From Tractidigestivibacter sp050946515 (lineage in GTDB: Bacteria; Actinomycetota; Coriobacteriia; Coriobacteriales; Atopobiaceae), in contig NZ_JBMNUX010000001.1 in the NCBI RefSeq assembly GCF_050946515.1, positions 62,001-126,000 on the forward strand: DNA of 64,000 bases, in the 5' to 3' direction. Shown piece after piece: positions 18,616 through 27,445 of this stretch. Below the pieces are notes generated by a model. That model did no database searches and was not told the origin of the DNA. It saw only the letters and a list, made by a program, of their open reading frames with translations. Every line of letters begins with the position of its first letter. Position 1 is the stretch's first letter. A program made the position numbers and the translations under genes.

Positions 18616-21600
18616 ATGCCCAAGCGTACCGACATCAAGAAGATTCTCATCATCGGCTCTGGCCCCATCGTCATCGGCCAGGCCTGCGAGTTTGACTATT
18701 CCGGCACCCAGGCCTGCAAGGCGCTGCGCCAAGAGGGCTACGAGGTCGTGCTCGTGAACTCCAACCCGGCAACGATCATGACCGACCCCGAGACGGCCGA
18801 CCGCACCTACGTGGAGCCCATCACCGCGGCGTCCGTGGCCAAGGTCATCGAGAAGGAGCGCCCGGACGCGCTTCTGCCCAACATGGGAGGGCAGACCGGC
18901 CTCAACTGCGCCGTCGCGCTTGCCGAGCAGGGCGTCCTCGACAAGTACGGGGTAGAGGTCATCGGCTGCGACATCAACTCGATCCAGACTGGCGAGGACC
19001 GCCAGCTCTTTGCCGACGCCATGCGCGACATCGGCCTTGAGGTGGCGCGCTCCGAGACCGCGCACACGCTCGAGGAGTGCGAGCGCGCCGCAGAGGATAT
19101 CGGATACCCCGTGGTCATCCGCCCGGCCTACACGCTTGGCGGCGCAGGCGGCGGCATGGCCTACGACCACGACGACCTGGTGCGCATCGCTCGCGAGGGC
19201 CTAGCCCTCTCTGCCAACTCCGAGGTGCTTATCGAGCAGAGCCTCGAGGGCTGGAAAGAGATCGAGATGGAGGTCATGCGCGACTCCGCCGGCAACGGCA
19301 TCGTGGTCTGCGGCATCGAGAACCTCGATCCCATGGGCGTCCACACCGGCGACTCCATTACCGTGGCCCCTTGCCAGACGCTCACCGACTTCGAGATGCA
19401 GCGCCTGAGGGACTACTCGCTTGCCGTGCTCGAGCGCGTGGGCGTTGCCTGCGGCGGCTCCAACGTGCAGTTCGCCGTGAACCCCAACGACGGCCGCGTG
19501 ATCGTGATCGAGATGAACCCGCGCGTCAGCCGCTCCTCGGCGCTCGCGTCCAAGGCCACGGGCTTCCCGATCGCCAAGGAGGCCGCCCTTCTCGCCGTCG
19601 GCTACACCCTCGACGAGATCACCAACGACATCACTCAGGCGACTCCTGCCTGCTTCGAGCCCTCGATTGACTACTGCGTGGTCAAGATCCCGCGCTTTGC
19701 CTTCGAGAAGTTCAAGGGCGCCGACTCCACGCTCACCACGCGCATGAAGGCCGTGGGCGAGGTCATGGCCATTGGCTCCACCTTCGAGGAGGCGCTCCAG
19801 AAGGCCATGCGCTCGCTCGAGCAGGGCCACGCCGGCCTGGGCGCTGACGGCAACGACGACTTCGACGAGGAGAACTTCGAGGAGCGCGTCGCGACTCCCA
19901 CGCCGCAGCGAATCCTCTATGTGGCGGAGGCGCTTCGCCGTGGATGGAGCGTGGAGCGCGTGTTTGAGCTCACGCACATCGACCCGTGGTTCTTGCATCG
20001 CATCGACGACATCGTGACTGCCGAGAAGAAGATTTCCGAGCTTGGCCTTACCGGCCTTGACCACGACCACATGCTGGCTGCCAAGCAGCTGGGATTCTCG
20101 GACAAGCAGATTGCCTTCCTTACGCACACGAGCGAGGAGGTCGTGCGCGCCGTGCGCGAGGTCGTGGGCGTGAAGCCGCTCGTGAAGACCGTCGACACCT
20201 GCGCGGGCGAGTTTGCCGCGCGCACGAGCTACCACTACTTCACCTACGAGCCCGGCGGCGCGAGCGAGCACACCGACGCAGAGAGGCCGCGCGTGGTGAT
20301 CCTCTCCGCCGGCCCCAACCGCATCGGGCAGGGCATCGAGTTCGACTACTGCTGCGTCCACGCTGCCTACGCGCTCGAGGACAAGGGCTACGAGACGGTC
20401 ATGGTCAATTGCAACCCCGAGACCGTCTCGACCGACTACGACACCTCCGACCGCCTGTACTTCGAGCCGCTGACCTTCGAGGACGTCATGAACGTAATCG
20501 AGGTCGAGCGCCCCGTCGGCGTCATCGTGACGTTGGGAGGCCAGACCCCCATCAACTTAGCGAGCCGCCTCAAGGCGGCGGGCGTCCCCATCATGGGAAC
20601 CCAGCCCGAGGCCATCGACCTTGCCGAGGACCGCGACCGCTTCGCCGGGCTTCTGGACAAGCTCCAGATTGCCTACCCGCCCTCGTCGACCGCCGAGACC
20701 ATGGAAGACGCAACCTCCGTCGCGCGCCGCATCGGCTACCCGCTTCTGGTCCGTCCGAGCTACGTGCTGGGCGGTCGCGGCATGGCGATCGTCTACGACC
20801 ATGACGACCTTCGCAAATACATGGCCGAGGCCACGCGCGTCTCTCCTGACCACCCGGTCTACCTCGACTCCTTCCTCGAGGACGCCATCGAGCTGGACGT
20901 CGACGCGCTCTGCGACGGCGAGCAGTGCTACGTGGGGTCGGTGCTCGAGCACATCGAGGAGTGCGGCATCCATTCCGGCGACTCCGCATGCTGCTGGCCA
21001 CCGTTCTCGCTTTCCGACTCCATCGTGGAGCGCGTGCGCGAGACCACGCGCAAACTGGCGCTCGCCTGCGACATCCACGGCCTCCTGAACATCCAGTACG
21101 CCGTGCGCGACGAGCAGGTCTTCGTTATCGAGCTGAACCCGCGCGCAAGCCGCACGGTGCCCTTCTCGTCCAAGGCGACGGGCGTGTCGCTCGCTCGCTG
21201 TGCGGCTCGCATCATGTCTGGCGAGAAGATCTCTGATCTGGGACTTCCGCCCGAGGACCGCGAGGTCGGTCACTACGCGGTCAAGGAGGCCGTCATGCCC
21301 TGGAGCCGCTTCCCCGGCGCCGACGTGCAGCTTGGGCCCGAGATGAAGTCGACCGGCGAGGTCATGGGGCTGGACACCACGTTCCCCAAGGCTTACGCAA
21401 AGACGCGCGAGGCCATCGACTACGAGATTCCCATGTCGGGCAAGGTGTTCGTCTCAGTGTGCGACCGCGACAAGCGATCGATTGCGCCCGTCGCGCTGTC
21501 GCTTTCCAATCTGGGATACACGCTCGTCTCCACGCGAGGAACCGCAAAGACGCTGCGCGCCGCCGGGATTGACTGCGAGGTCGTGCGGCCCATCTCCGAG

Positions 21601-21852
21601 GGCAGTCCGAACATCCTCGACATGATGGCGGCGGGGGAGATTTCCTTCCTGATCAACACGCCGCGCGGCGGGAGCTCTCGCGGAGACGGCGCAAAGATCA
21701 GGAGCGAGGCCGTCAACCGCGGAATCGACATGGCAACGACGATGTCTGGCGCAACGGCGCTGATTCAGGCCATCGCCGCGCTGCGCAAGGGCCCTCTCGA
21801 CGTCTACGCGCTGCAAGACCTTGACAAGCTGGACGCACACGTGCAGCACTAA
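18616..21852 (+). CDS. carB: Carbamoyl-phosphate synthase large subunit
   Basis: Synthase subunit of 1078 residues with the normal two homologous halves. The first carboxyphosphate half begins KKILIIGSGPIVIGQACEFD with GYPVVIRPAYTLGGAGGG. The second carbamate half has VVILSAGPNRIGQGIEFDYC and GYPLLVRPSYVLGGRGM. The C-terminal ~140 residues form the MGS-like allosteric domain (KVFVSVCDRDKRSIAPVA, then FLINTPRGGSSRGDGAKIR). It is full length and starts immediately after the carA stop. Confidence 0.97.
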   Translation: MPKRTDIKKILIIGSGPIVIGQACEFDYSGTQACKALRQEGYEVVLVNSNPATIMTDPETADRTYVEPITAASVAKVIEKERPDALLPNMGGQTGLNCAVALAEQGVLDKYGVEVIGCDINSIQTGEDRQLFADAMRDIGLEVARSETAHTLEECERAAEDIGYPVVIRPAYTLGGAGGGMAYDHDDLVRIAREGLALSANSEVLIEQSLEGWKEIEMEVMRDSAGNGIVVCGIENLDPMGVHTGDSITVAPCQTLTDFEMQRLRDYSLAVLERVGVACGGSNVQFAVNPNDGRVIVIEMNPRVSRSSALASKATGFPIAKEAALLAVGYTLDEITNDITQATPACFEPSIDYCVVKIPRFAFEKFKGADSTLTTRMKAVGEVMAIGSTFEEALQKAMRSLEQGHAGLGADGNDDFDEENFEERVATPTPQRILYVAEALRRGWSVERVFELTHIDPWFLHRIDDIVTAEKKISELGLTGLDHDHMLAAKQLGFSDKQIAFLTHTSEEVVRAVREVVGVKPLVKTVDTCAGEFAARTSYHYFTYEPGGASEHTDAERPRVVILSAGPNRIGQGIEFDYCCVHAAYALEDKGYETVMVNCNPETVSTDYDTSDRLYFEPLTFEDVMNVIEVERPVGVIVTLGGQTPINLASRLKAAGVPIMGTQPEAIDLAEDRDRFAGLLDKLQIAYPPSSTAETMEDATSVARRIGYPLLVRPSYVLGGRGMAIVYDHDDLRKYMAEATRVSPDHPVYLDSFLEDAIELDVDALCDGEQCYVGSVLEHIEECGIHSGDSACCWPPFSLSDSIVERVRETTRKLALACDIHGLLNIQYAVRDEQVFVIELNPRASRTVPFSSKATGVSLARCAARIMSGEKISDLGLPPEDREVGHYAVKEAVMPWSRFPGADVQLGPEMKSTGEVMGLDTTFPKAYAKTREAIDYEIPMSGKVFVSVCDRDKRSIAPVALSLSNLGYTLVSTRGTAKTLRAAGIDCEVVRPISEGSPNILDMMAAGEISFLINTPRGGSSRGDGAKIRSEAVNRGIDMATTMSGATALIQAIAALRKGPLDVYALQDLDKLDAHVQH

Positions 21853-21883
21853 GAGGTTCGTGACAGCCGACTGAGGCTGGACT

Positions 21884-21926
21884 GGCGCCTGGTTCCCAAC
21901 ATGTGGAAGCGGGCGCCTGTTTCTTC
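21884..21926 (+). terminator. Probable terminator of carAB
   Basis: GGCGCCTGGTTCC pairs with GGAAGCGGGCGCC (21905-21917) with small mismatches and is followed by TGTTTCTT. The T run is imperfect, so this is tentative. Confidence 0.5.
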
Positions 21927-22064
21927 TGACCTCTCGAATTGCACACCGCAAACGACCCCGGTCAGAGACTCTCTGGTCCCTGCCGACGAGGCTCGAGTTT
22001 TCGCTTACCATGGCAAGCGTAATTTTGGTTGCTGGCTTTCATTGTGGAATGGGCGGCGAGGACT

Positions 22065-24008
22065 TTGCGGCACGTGGTCATTGGGACGGCCGGTCATGTC
22101 GACCATGGGAAAACCGAGCTCACGCGAGCCTTGACTGGCGTCAATACTGACCGATGGGCTGCTGAGCAAGAGCGCGGCATCACGCTTGACCTTGGGTTTG
22201 CCCCGCTCGTCTTGCCGAGCGGCCGGACGGCGAGCGTCGTCGACGTGCCCGGTCATGAGCGGCTGATTGACAACATGCTCGCTGGGGCAACGGGATTTGA
22301 CACCGTTCTCTTCGTCGTCGCTGCAGACGAGGGCTTTATGCCCCAGAGCCAGGAGCATCTTGACATACTGACGCTTCTCGACGTGAAAAGCGGCATTATC
22401 GTGATCACCAAGAAAGACTTGGTCGATGGCGAGTGGCTCTCGCTTGTCGAGGAGGACGTTCGCAAGCGCGTGAAGGGGACGTTCCTTGAGGACGCTCCCC
22501 TGGTCTCCGTCTCCTCTCTTACGGGAGAGGGGATACCCGAGCTGCTCGCCCTGATAGACCATATGGTAGAAATGAGCTCTCCTGCCCTGGTCGACCGTCC
22601 CTTTCGTCTTCCTGTGGACCGTGCCTTTTCTGTTCGTGGAGCGGGGACGGTCGTCACCGGCACCATGACCGAGGGGAAGCTGCGGCAAGGGGAGGGGCTC
22701 GTCGCGTTTCCTTCGGAAAGGCCGCTGCGTGCTCGCGAGCTTCAGTTCTTTGGAAAAGACGTTGGCTCCGCTCAGGCTGGGATGCGCGTCGCTATCAACG
22801 TTCCCAATGCCACGACAGAAGACGTAGCCCGCGGAACGACGCTCGCCGCCCCTGATAGCGTTATGGTGTCGCGCCGGGCGACGGTCAGGTTGCATTTGAT
22901 GGGCGACGCCCCCTTCTCGGTCAAGAATGCCTCCCAGCTTCACTTCTATCTGGGGACGCAGCAGCTGATTTGCCGGGTCAGGCTCTTCTCTTGTGACGAG
23001 CTGACGGCGGGCGAGACGGACTTCGCGCAGCTTTCCTTTGCAGATGACCTCGTCGCAAGGCCGGGCGACCGCTTTGTCGTGCGGTTCTTCTCTCCTTTGG
23101 CTACGGTGGGCGGCGGCGTGGTGCTTGAGCTGGGTGGGCGCCGGATGAAGCGCCACGACGAGACAGCTGTCTTGCGCCTGCGCCACCTCTCCGGCGAAGC
23201 CAGCGAGCGCGTGCGGCAAGTCGTCGTCGACTCCCGCTGCTCGCTCGTCGATGCCGAAGCGGTCGCGCTTCTGTGCGGGCTCTCTTGCGAAGAGGCAAGG
23301 GCTGAGCTCGATGCAATGGTCGAGCAGAAGGAGGCTCTTCGGGCCGACCGCGGTTACGTATCTTCCTCTGCGCTCGAGGGGCTAGCCAAAAAGCTGGGGG
23401 AATGCCTTGCCGACTACCATCGCGCGCACCCCCTGCGTGATGGGATGGGGCTTGGAGAGCTCCGCGAGCGCATCTCGTCGCTACACGTAGGGGCATCTGG
23501 CCAAAAGACCGAGGACTCCCTGATAGGCCTGCTTGCACGAGAGGGAATGCTCGAGGTGCGGGAAGGCGTGGCGTCGCTTCCAGGACACGAGGCCAGCTAC
23601 CCCCCAGAAGACGCCGCTCTTCGTATGTCCATACTGAGGGCGCTCGACGCGGCAGGCTTCCAGCCGCCTTCGAAAGATTCCCTTTTCGACAGCGTCACGA
23701 CAGACCGGAAGTCATTCGATCGAGTGGTGGCCCGGATGAGCCGTGACGGCGAGATTATCCCGCTCTCTCAAACGACGCTTTGCACAGGCAAGTGCTATGA
23801 CCGCGCCAAGTCTGTTTTCGTCGCGATGTTCGACGAGCGAGAGTCCGTCACGCTTGCGCAGTATAAGGAGCGGCTTGGCGTCTCGCGAAAGTTTGCGCAG
23901 CTCTTCCTCGAGTCATTCGACCGCGCTGGAATCTCTCGACTTGCCGATGGCAGCCGTTTTCTCCGTAATCGCGATAAGGACAAGAGCGAAGGCGAACGCT
24001 CGGGCTAG
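22065..24008 (+). CDS. selB: Selenocysteine-specific elongation factor SelB
   Basis: GTPase that delivers Sec-tRNA to UGA codons marked by a SECIS hairpin. The G domain shows IGTAGHVDHGKTELTRALTG (G1), RGITLDLGFA (G2), DVPGHERLIDNML (G3) and ITKKDL (G4), with the SelB-type domain II following. The C-terminal ~250 residues are winged-helix repeats (for example YKERLGVSRKFAQLFLESFD near the end), which bind the SECIS RNA. Predicted size is 647 residues, near the usual 600-650. The TTG at 22065 is chosen because the GTPase fold starts there; upstream in-frame TTG at 22029 is possible. First gene of the selenium island. Confidence 0.95.
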   Translation: MRHVVIGTAGHVDHGKTELTRALTGVNTDRWAAEQERGITLDLGFAPLVLPSGRTASVVDVPGHERLIDNMLAGATGFDTVLFVVAADEGFMPQSQEHLDILTLLDVKSGIIVITKKDLVDGEWLSLVEEDVRKRVKGTFLEDAPLVSVSSLTGEGIPELLALIDHMVEMSSPALVDRPFRLPVDRAFSVRGAGTVVTGTMTEGKLRQGEGLVAFPSERPLRARELQFFGKDVGSAQAGMRVAINVPNATTEDVARGTTLAAPDSVMVSRRATVRLHLMGDAPFSVKNASQLHFYLGTQQLICRVRLFSCDELTAGETDFAQLSFADDLVARPGDRFVVRFFSPLATVGGGVVLELGGRRMKRHDETAVLRLRHLSGEASERVRQVVVDSRCSLVDAEAVALLCGLSCEEARAELDAMVEQKEALRADRGYVSSSALEGLAKKLGECLADYHRAHPLRDGMGLGELRERISSLHVGASGQKTEDSLIGLLAREGMLEVREGVASLPGHEASYPPEDAALRMSILRALDAAGFQPPSKDSLFDSVTTDRKSFDRVVARMSRDGEIIPLSQTTLCTGKCYDRAKSVFVAMFDERESVTLAQYKERLGVSRKFAQLFLESFDRAGISRLADGSRFLRNRDKDKSEGERSG

Positions 24009-24026
24009 CCAGACAGAAGCATAGGG

Positions 24027-24794
24027 CTAGCACGTTGCGAGGAGCGCCGCCCCGATGGCTCCGGCGTAGCGTGCGTCGGTGCAGGTCTCCACGGGATTTC
24101 CTATCGCCTTGCCAAGGCGCTCCACCACGTATCCGTTGTCGCAAAGCCCGCCCGTCAGGAAGAAGGGGGCGCCAACCGACTGGCCAGCAAGCGCGGCGAC
24201 GCGACCGACGACCGACTCGATGATCGCGAAGGCGATGTTCTCGCGAGGCTCTCCCTGCCCTACGAGCGAGATGACCTCCGACTCGGCAAAGACGGTGCAC
24301 ATGCTTGAGATGCTGGTGTTCCCGCCCCTGGCGGCAAGCGCCGAGAGCTCCTCTTGGCTCACCCCAAGCCTGTCTGCCATTACCTCGAGGAAGCGTCCCG
24401 TTCCTGCGGCGCACTTGTCGTTCATGGCGAATTTGACCACTCGACCGCCGCGGAGGCTGATGACCTTGGTGTCTTGGCCTCCCACGTCTATCACGGTGCC
24501 ATCTTTTCCAAAGAGCCAGCTAGCGCCCTTGCCATGGCAGGTGATTTCTGTCACGCAGCGCACTGCGTAGGGGACGGCAATTCTGCCGTAGCCCGTTGCG
24601 ACGACGGAGCACGCGGGGTCATCCACGTCGATCCCTCGCTCGAGAAGCTCTTCTTTCGCCCGCCTCGCCGCGTCTATGCTGCTGTAGCCGGTTGGGATGA
24701 GGATGCGCTGCGTGATGCCGCCCTCCGCATCCATCACGATGGCCTTTGTGGCGGTGGACCCGATGTCGATCCCGACGCCTCTCGCACCTTCCAT
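24027..24794 (-). CDS. 2-hydroxyacyl-CoA dehydratase-type activase (ASKHA ATPase, YjiL/HgdC family)
   Basis: Iron-sulfur ATPase of 255 residues that drives low-potential electrons into a partner reductase by ATP hydrolysis. The ASKHA phosphate loop is GVGIDIGSTATKAIVMD at the N-terminus and the second is IDVGGQDTKVISL. Two cysteines that bridge a [4Fe-4S] cluster in a homodimer are seen in NDKCAAGTGRFLEVMADRLG and SSMCTVFAESEV. I chose the ATG at 24794 because GGGAGGGG is upstream and the fold begins immediately. It is encoded divergently from selD and its likely partner is the HgdB/YjiM-like protein at 29,423-30,727, inside the same island. Confidence 0.88.
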   Translation of the reverse strand: MEGARGVGIDIGSTATKAIVMDAEGGITQRILIPTGYSSIDAARRAKEELLERGIDVDDPACSVVATGYGRIAVPYAVRCVTEITCHGKGASWLFGKDGTVIDVGGQDTKVISLRGGRVVKFAMNDKCAAGTGRFLEVMADRLGVSQEELSALAARGGNTSISSMCTVFAESEVISLVGQGEPRENIAFAIIESVVGRVAALAGQSVGAPFFLTGGLCDNGYVVERLGKAIGNPVETCTDARYAGAIGAALLATC

Positions 24795-24872
24795 CCCGAT
24801 GCCCCTCCCGTGTTCCCCTCGCCTTGATATCGCCCGCACCTTTGCTTGGCAAGCATGGAAGAGCATATATGC

Positions 24873-24883
24873 TAATCGCGTTT
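24873..24883. promoter_or_regulatory. AAACGCGATTA motif in the activase-selD divergent region
   Basis: TAATCGCGTTT on the plus strand is the reverse complement of AAACGCGATTA, found again exactly at 30820-30830 before selA. It lies in an AT-rich stretch between the divergent activase and selD genes, so it is a candidate operator for the TetR or LysR protein of the island. Confidence 0.4.
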
Positions 24884-24998
24884 ATTATTAATGGGAATTG
24901 CAGATGAATGGCGAATGGCCCGCCTCGCTTGGCCTATGGTAGGCTTTCAAAGGATTCACCATTCAATTCTTCATCCCAAGACGCGATTGGAGGGACGA

Positions 24999-26042
24999 AT
25001 GAGCAGCGAGGACATACGCCTCACGCAGATGACGACCGCCTCTGGTTGAGCTGCCAAATTGGCGCCTGACGCCCTCGCGCAGGTTCTGCGCGAGCTTCCA
25101 AACATAAAAAACGATCGCGTCCTCGTTGGCTATGACACCTCTGACGACGCGTGCGTCTACAAGGTGAGCGACGATGTGGCGCTGATCAACACCGTCGACT
25201 TCTTCCCGCCGATGGTCGATGACCCCTTCACTTTTGGCCAGATTGCCGCCGCGAACGCTCTTTCGGACGTGTGGGCAATGGGAGGCAAGCCTACCTTGGC
25301 GATGAACCTCTTGTGCTTCCCCAGCTGCCTGGACGTCTCGGTCGCAAACCAAATTCTTGCCGGCGGGGCCGACAAGGCGATGGAGGCCGGGTGCACAATC
25401 GTCGGTGGCCATACCATTGCGGATGACGAGCCAAAGTACGGGATGTGCGTCACGGGGTTCGCTCGTCCAGAGGAGATTCTTGCCAACAGCACCGCAAAGG
25501 CGGGCGACGCCCTGGTCTTGACGAAGCCTCTTGGGACCGGCGTCATCAACACGGCAATTAAGGGAGAGGTTCTCGACGACAAGCGTGCCGAGCGCATGGC
25601 CATCGACACGATGCGCCTTCTGAACAAGTATGCTGCCGAGGCTGCGCACGGCCTTGACGTTCACGCTTGCACTGACGTGACGGGCTTTGGCCTTATCGGA
25701 CACCTATGCGAGATGGCAGAAGGCTCCGGCGTCTGCATTGAGCTGCGAGCCTCGTCGGTGCCGCTTCTTCCCAAGGCTCGTGAGATGGCTGCAATGGGCG
25801 TGATTCCCGCGGGAGCTTATCGTAACCGCGATTATTTCGGAACTCGGGTCTCCATTGCCGACGGCGTGCATGACGACGTCTCTGACCTGCTCTACGACCC
25901 CCAGACCTCTGGCGGGCTCATCTTTGCCCTTCCTCAGGCTGATGCCATCAAGCTTGTCTCTCGGCTTGAGGGCCAAGGCCATGTGGGAGCAATCGTCGGG
26001 CGCGTCCTCGACAAGGCTGACGTCTCCTTGAAAGTTGTCTGA
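24999..26042 (+). CDS. selD: Selenophosphate synthase containing selenocysteine (UGA at codon 17)
   Basis: Makes selenophosphate from selenide and ATP for Sec-tRNA synthesis and selenouridine. Translation starts at ATG 24999 (GGAGGG upstream) and reads IRLTQMTTASG, then TGA at 25047-25049, then AAKLAPDALAQVL. The TGA is in frame, at the position of the catalytic Cys17 of E. coli SelD, and the family sequence continues unbroken on both sides, so it encodes selenocysteine. Later motifs include VGYDTSDDACVYKV, NTVDFFPPMVDDPFTFGQIAA-type sequence, and the VTGFGLIGHL segment. A gene caller that stops at TGA would truncate it to a start near 25059. The GT4 gene begins 8 nt after the stop, indicating coupling. 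Confidence 0.95.
25074..25094 (+). promoter_or_regulatory. Candidate bacterial SECIS hairpin in selD
   Basis: CTCGCGCAG (25074-25082) and CTGCGCGAG (25086-25094) form a perfect 9-bp hairpin with loop GTT; the apical GCAGGTTCTGC closely resembles the GCAGGTCTGC apex of the E. coli fdhF SECIS. The loop begins 33 nt after the UGA, inside the broad spacing range known for bacterial SECIS elements. A weaker hairpin GGCG-CCTGA-CGCC starts exactly 11 nt after the UGA (25061-25073) and is an alternative. Confidence 0.6.
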
Positions 26043-26050
26043 TCGCGGCC

Positions 26051-27253
26051 ATGCGCATTCTGAACATCTCGGCCCAGCGGCCTGACTCGACGGGAAGCGG
26101 GGTGTACCTGACACAACTTGTGCATGGGCAGCTCGCCCGAGGAAACGAGGCCTGCGTTCTTTGTGGTCTTCCCTCGGGCGAGCCTTTTCCGTCCTCTCTT
26201 TCCCCTTCAGAGGTCCGAGCCGTGAGGTTCGACTCCGAAGAGCTTCCCTTCCATGTGTGCGGGATGTCAGACTCCATGCCTTACCCAGCAACGCGCTATC
26301 GCGACCTGTCAGATGGCCAGCTTCAGGCATTCGCCGGCGCGTTCAAGAGGGAGATAGCCAAGGCGGTCGACGAGTTCAATCCCGACGTCGTCGTCTCTCA
26401 TCATCTCTATATCGTGACGGCCATCGCGGCCAGCATCATTCGCGATAGACCAGTCGTCGGCGTGTGCCACTCAACGGGTCTTCGCCAACTTGCCCGAAAT
26501 GGTCCCGAGCGCGATTTCGTCATAAAGGGAATCGGCAACCTTGACATGGTCCTCTGCTTGCATGACGCGCAGCGCGAGGAGGTCGAGCGCGTCTTCTCGC
26601 TCCCTCCCGAGCGAACGATGGCCGTGGGCGTTGGCTTTGACAGCTCGGTCTTCCATCCTGGAGATCCATCCGAACGCATCCCAAGGCACGTTCTCTATGC
26701 GGGAAAGATCTGTCGTGCGAAAGGCGTCGAGTCGCTCTTGCGCGCCTGCGAGCTGCTAAAAGATGACCAATCGTGCGATCCGTTTTCCTTGGAGCTTGCC
26801 GGAGGGGGAGAGGGAGAGGAATTCGCTGACCTCGTTCAGCGTTCATGCGCCCTTCCTTTTTCTCGCTATGTTGGAAAGCTAGACCAGGGCTCGCTTGCGG
26901 CTCGCTATCGTCAAGCCCAGGTGTATGTGCTTCCATCCTTCTTCGAGGGGCTTCCTCTTACCGTCGTTGAGGCGCTGGCTTCCGGGTGCGTCGTCGTATG
27001 CACCGACCTTCCGGGGATTCGCTCCTGGATTTGCGGGCGCGTTCCCAATGCTCCTGTCACCTGGGTGAAGCCGCCTCGGATGGCCGGGGTTGGCGTGCCG
27101 GTGGAAGAGGACCTTCCTGCCTTCGAGCGTCGTCTGGCGCAGGCAATGAGACAGGCGCTGCTTGTTCGTCCGACGTGCGTTGACGCATCGGCAGCCTCAT
27201 GGTCTTCCGTCAGCGACCTTGTGTGCGAGGTGCTCGCTCGTCTCGTACAATAG
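26051..27253 (+). CDS. GT4-family glycosyltransferase coupled to selD (possible selenosugar synthase)
   Basis: A GT-B fold, retaining-type glycosyltransferase of 400 residues. The N-terminal domain has the glycine-rich SGVYLTQLVHGQLARGNE loop and VVSHHLYIVTAIAA. The C-terminal nucleotide-sugar domain has LYAGKICRAKGVESLL, YVGKLDQGSLAARYRQAQVY, and the EX7E motif in PSFFEGLPLTVVEALASG. The gene starts 8 nt after selD and so is probably translated with it. Such an enzyme beside a selenophosphate synthase recalls SenB with SenC in selenoneine synthesis, where SenB makes a selenosugar from UDP-GlcNAc and selenophosphate. No SenA-like gene is present, and ordinary envelope or small-molecule glycosylation is the alternative. 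Fold is confident, substrate is not. Confidence 0.8.
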   Translation: MRILNISAQRPDSTGSGVYLTQLVHGQLARGNEACVLCGLPSGEPFPSSLSPSEVRAVRFDSEELPFHVCGMSDSMPYPATRYRDLSDGQLQAFAGAFKREIAKAVDEFNPDVVVSHHLYIVTAIAASIIRDRPVVGVCHSTGLRQLARNGPERDFVIKGIGNLDMVLCLHDAQREEVERVFSLPPERTMAVGVGFDSSVFHPGDPSERIPRHVLYAGKICRAKGVESLLRACELLKDDQSCDPFSLELAGGGEGEEFADLVQRSCALPFSRYVGKLDQGSLAARYRQAQVYVLPSFFEGLPLTVVEALASGCVVVCTDLPGIRSWICGRVPNAPVTWVKPPRMAGVGVPVEEDLPAFERRLAQAMRQALLVRPTCVDASAASWSSVSDLVCEVLARLVQ

Positions 27254-27263
27254 GACCTCGAGC

Positions 27264-27284
27264 CGCGATACTCACATATCGCGC
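27264..27284 (+). promoter_or_regulatory. Hairpin between the GT4 gene and tRNA-Sec
   Basis: CGCGATA and TATCGCG form a 7-bp stem with a CTCACA loop, 26 bp before tRNA-Sec. No T run follows, so it may be a processing site or operator rather than a terminator. Confidence 0.35.
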
Positions 27285-27310
27285 TAAGGCAATTTGAGCT
27301 CGAAGGTCAG

Positions 27311-27409
27311 GAGAGCAGAAGGGTGGCTGGTGTGCCCTCTGGTCCTCAAAACCAGTACGAGCGGCCTCGCGGTCGCTCGGGTGGGTTCGATTCCCACCTG
27401 CTCTCGCCA
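27311..27409 (+). tRNA. selC: tRNA-Sec (TCA)
   Basis: A 99-nt tRNA with all the bacterial tRNA-Sec features: an 8-bp acceptor stem GAGAGCAG/CTGCTCTC, discriminator G, encoded CCA, an extended D stem, a very long variable arm (CGAGCGGCC...GGTCGCTCG) and T arm GTGGG/CCCAC. The anticodon stem CTGGT/ACCAG encloses loop CCTCAAA, giving anticodon TCA. Position 33 is C, not U, as in tRNA-His of this window. It lies in the middle of the selenium island, 58 bp after the GT4 gene. Confidence 0.95.
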
Positions 27410-27445
27410 TGCCCCTCCTTGATGCGAGGAGCTTGAGATGACGCC

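Noticed and set aside
25047..25049. selD pseudogene or sequencing error at the TGA codon
   Set aside because: TGA sits exactly at the catalytic Cys17 position, homology continues on both sides, and the genome encodes selA, selB and tRNA-Sec.
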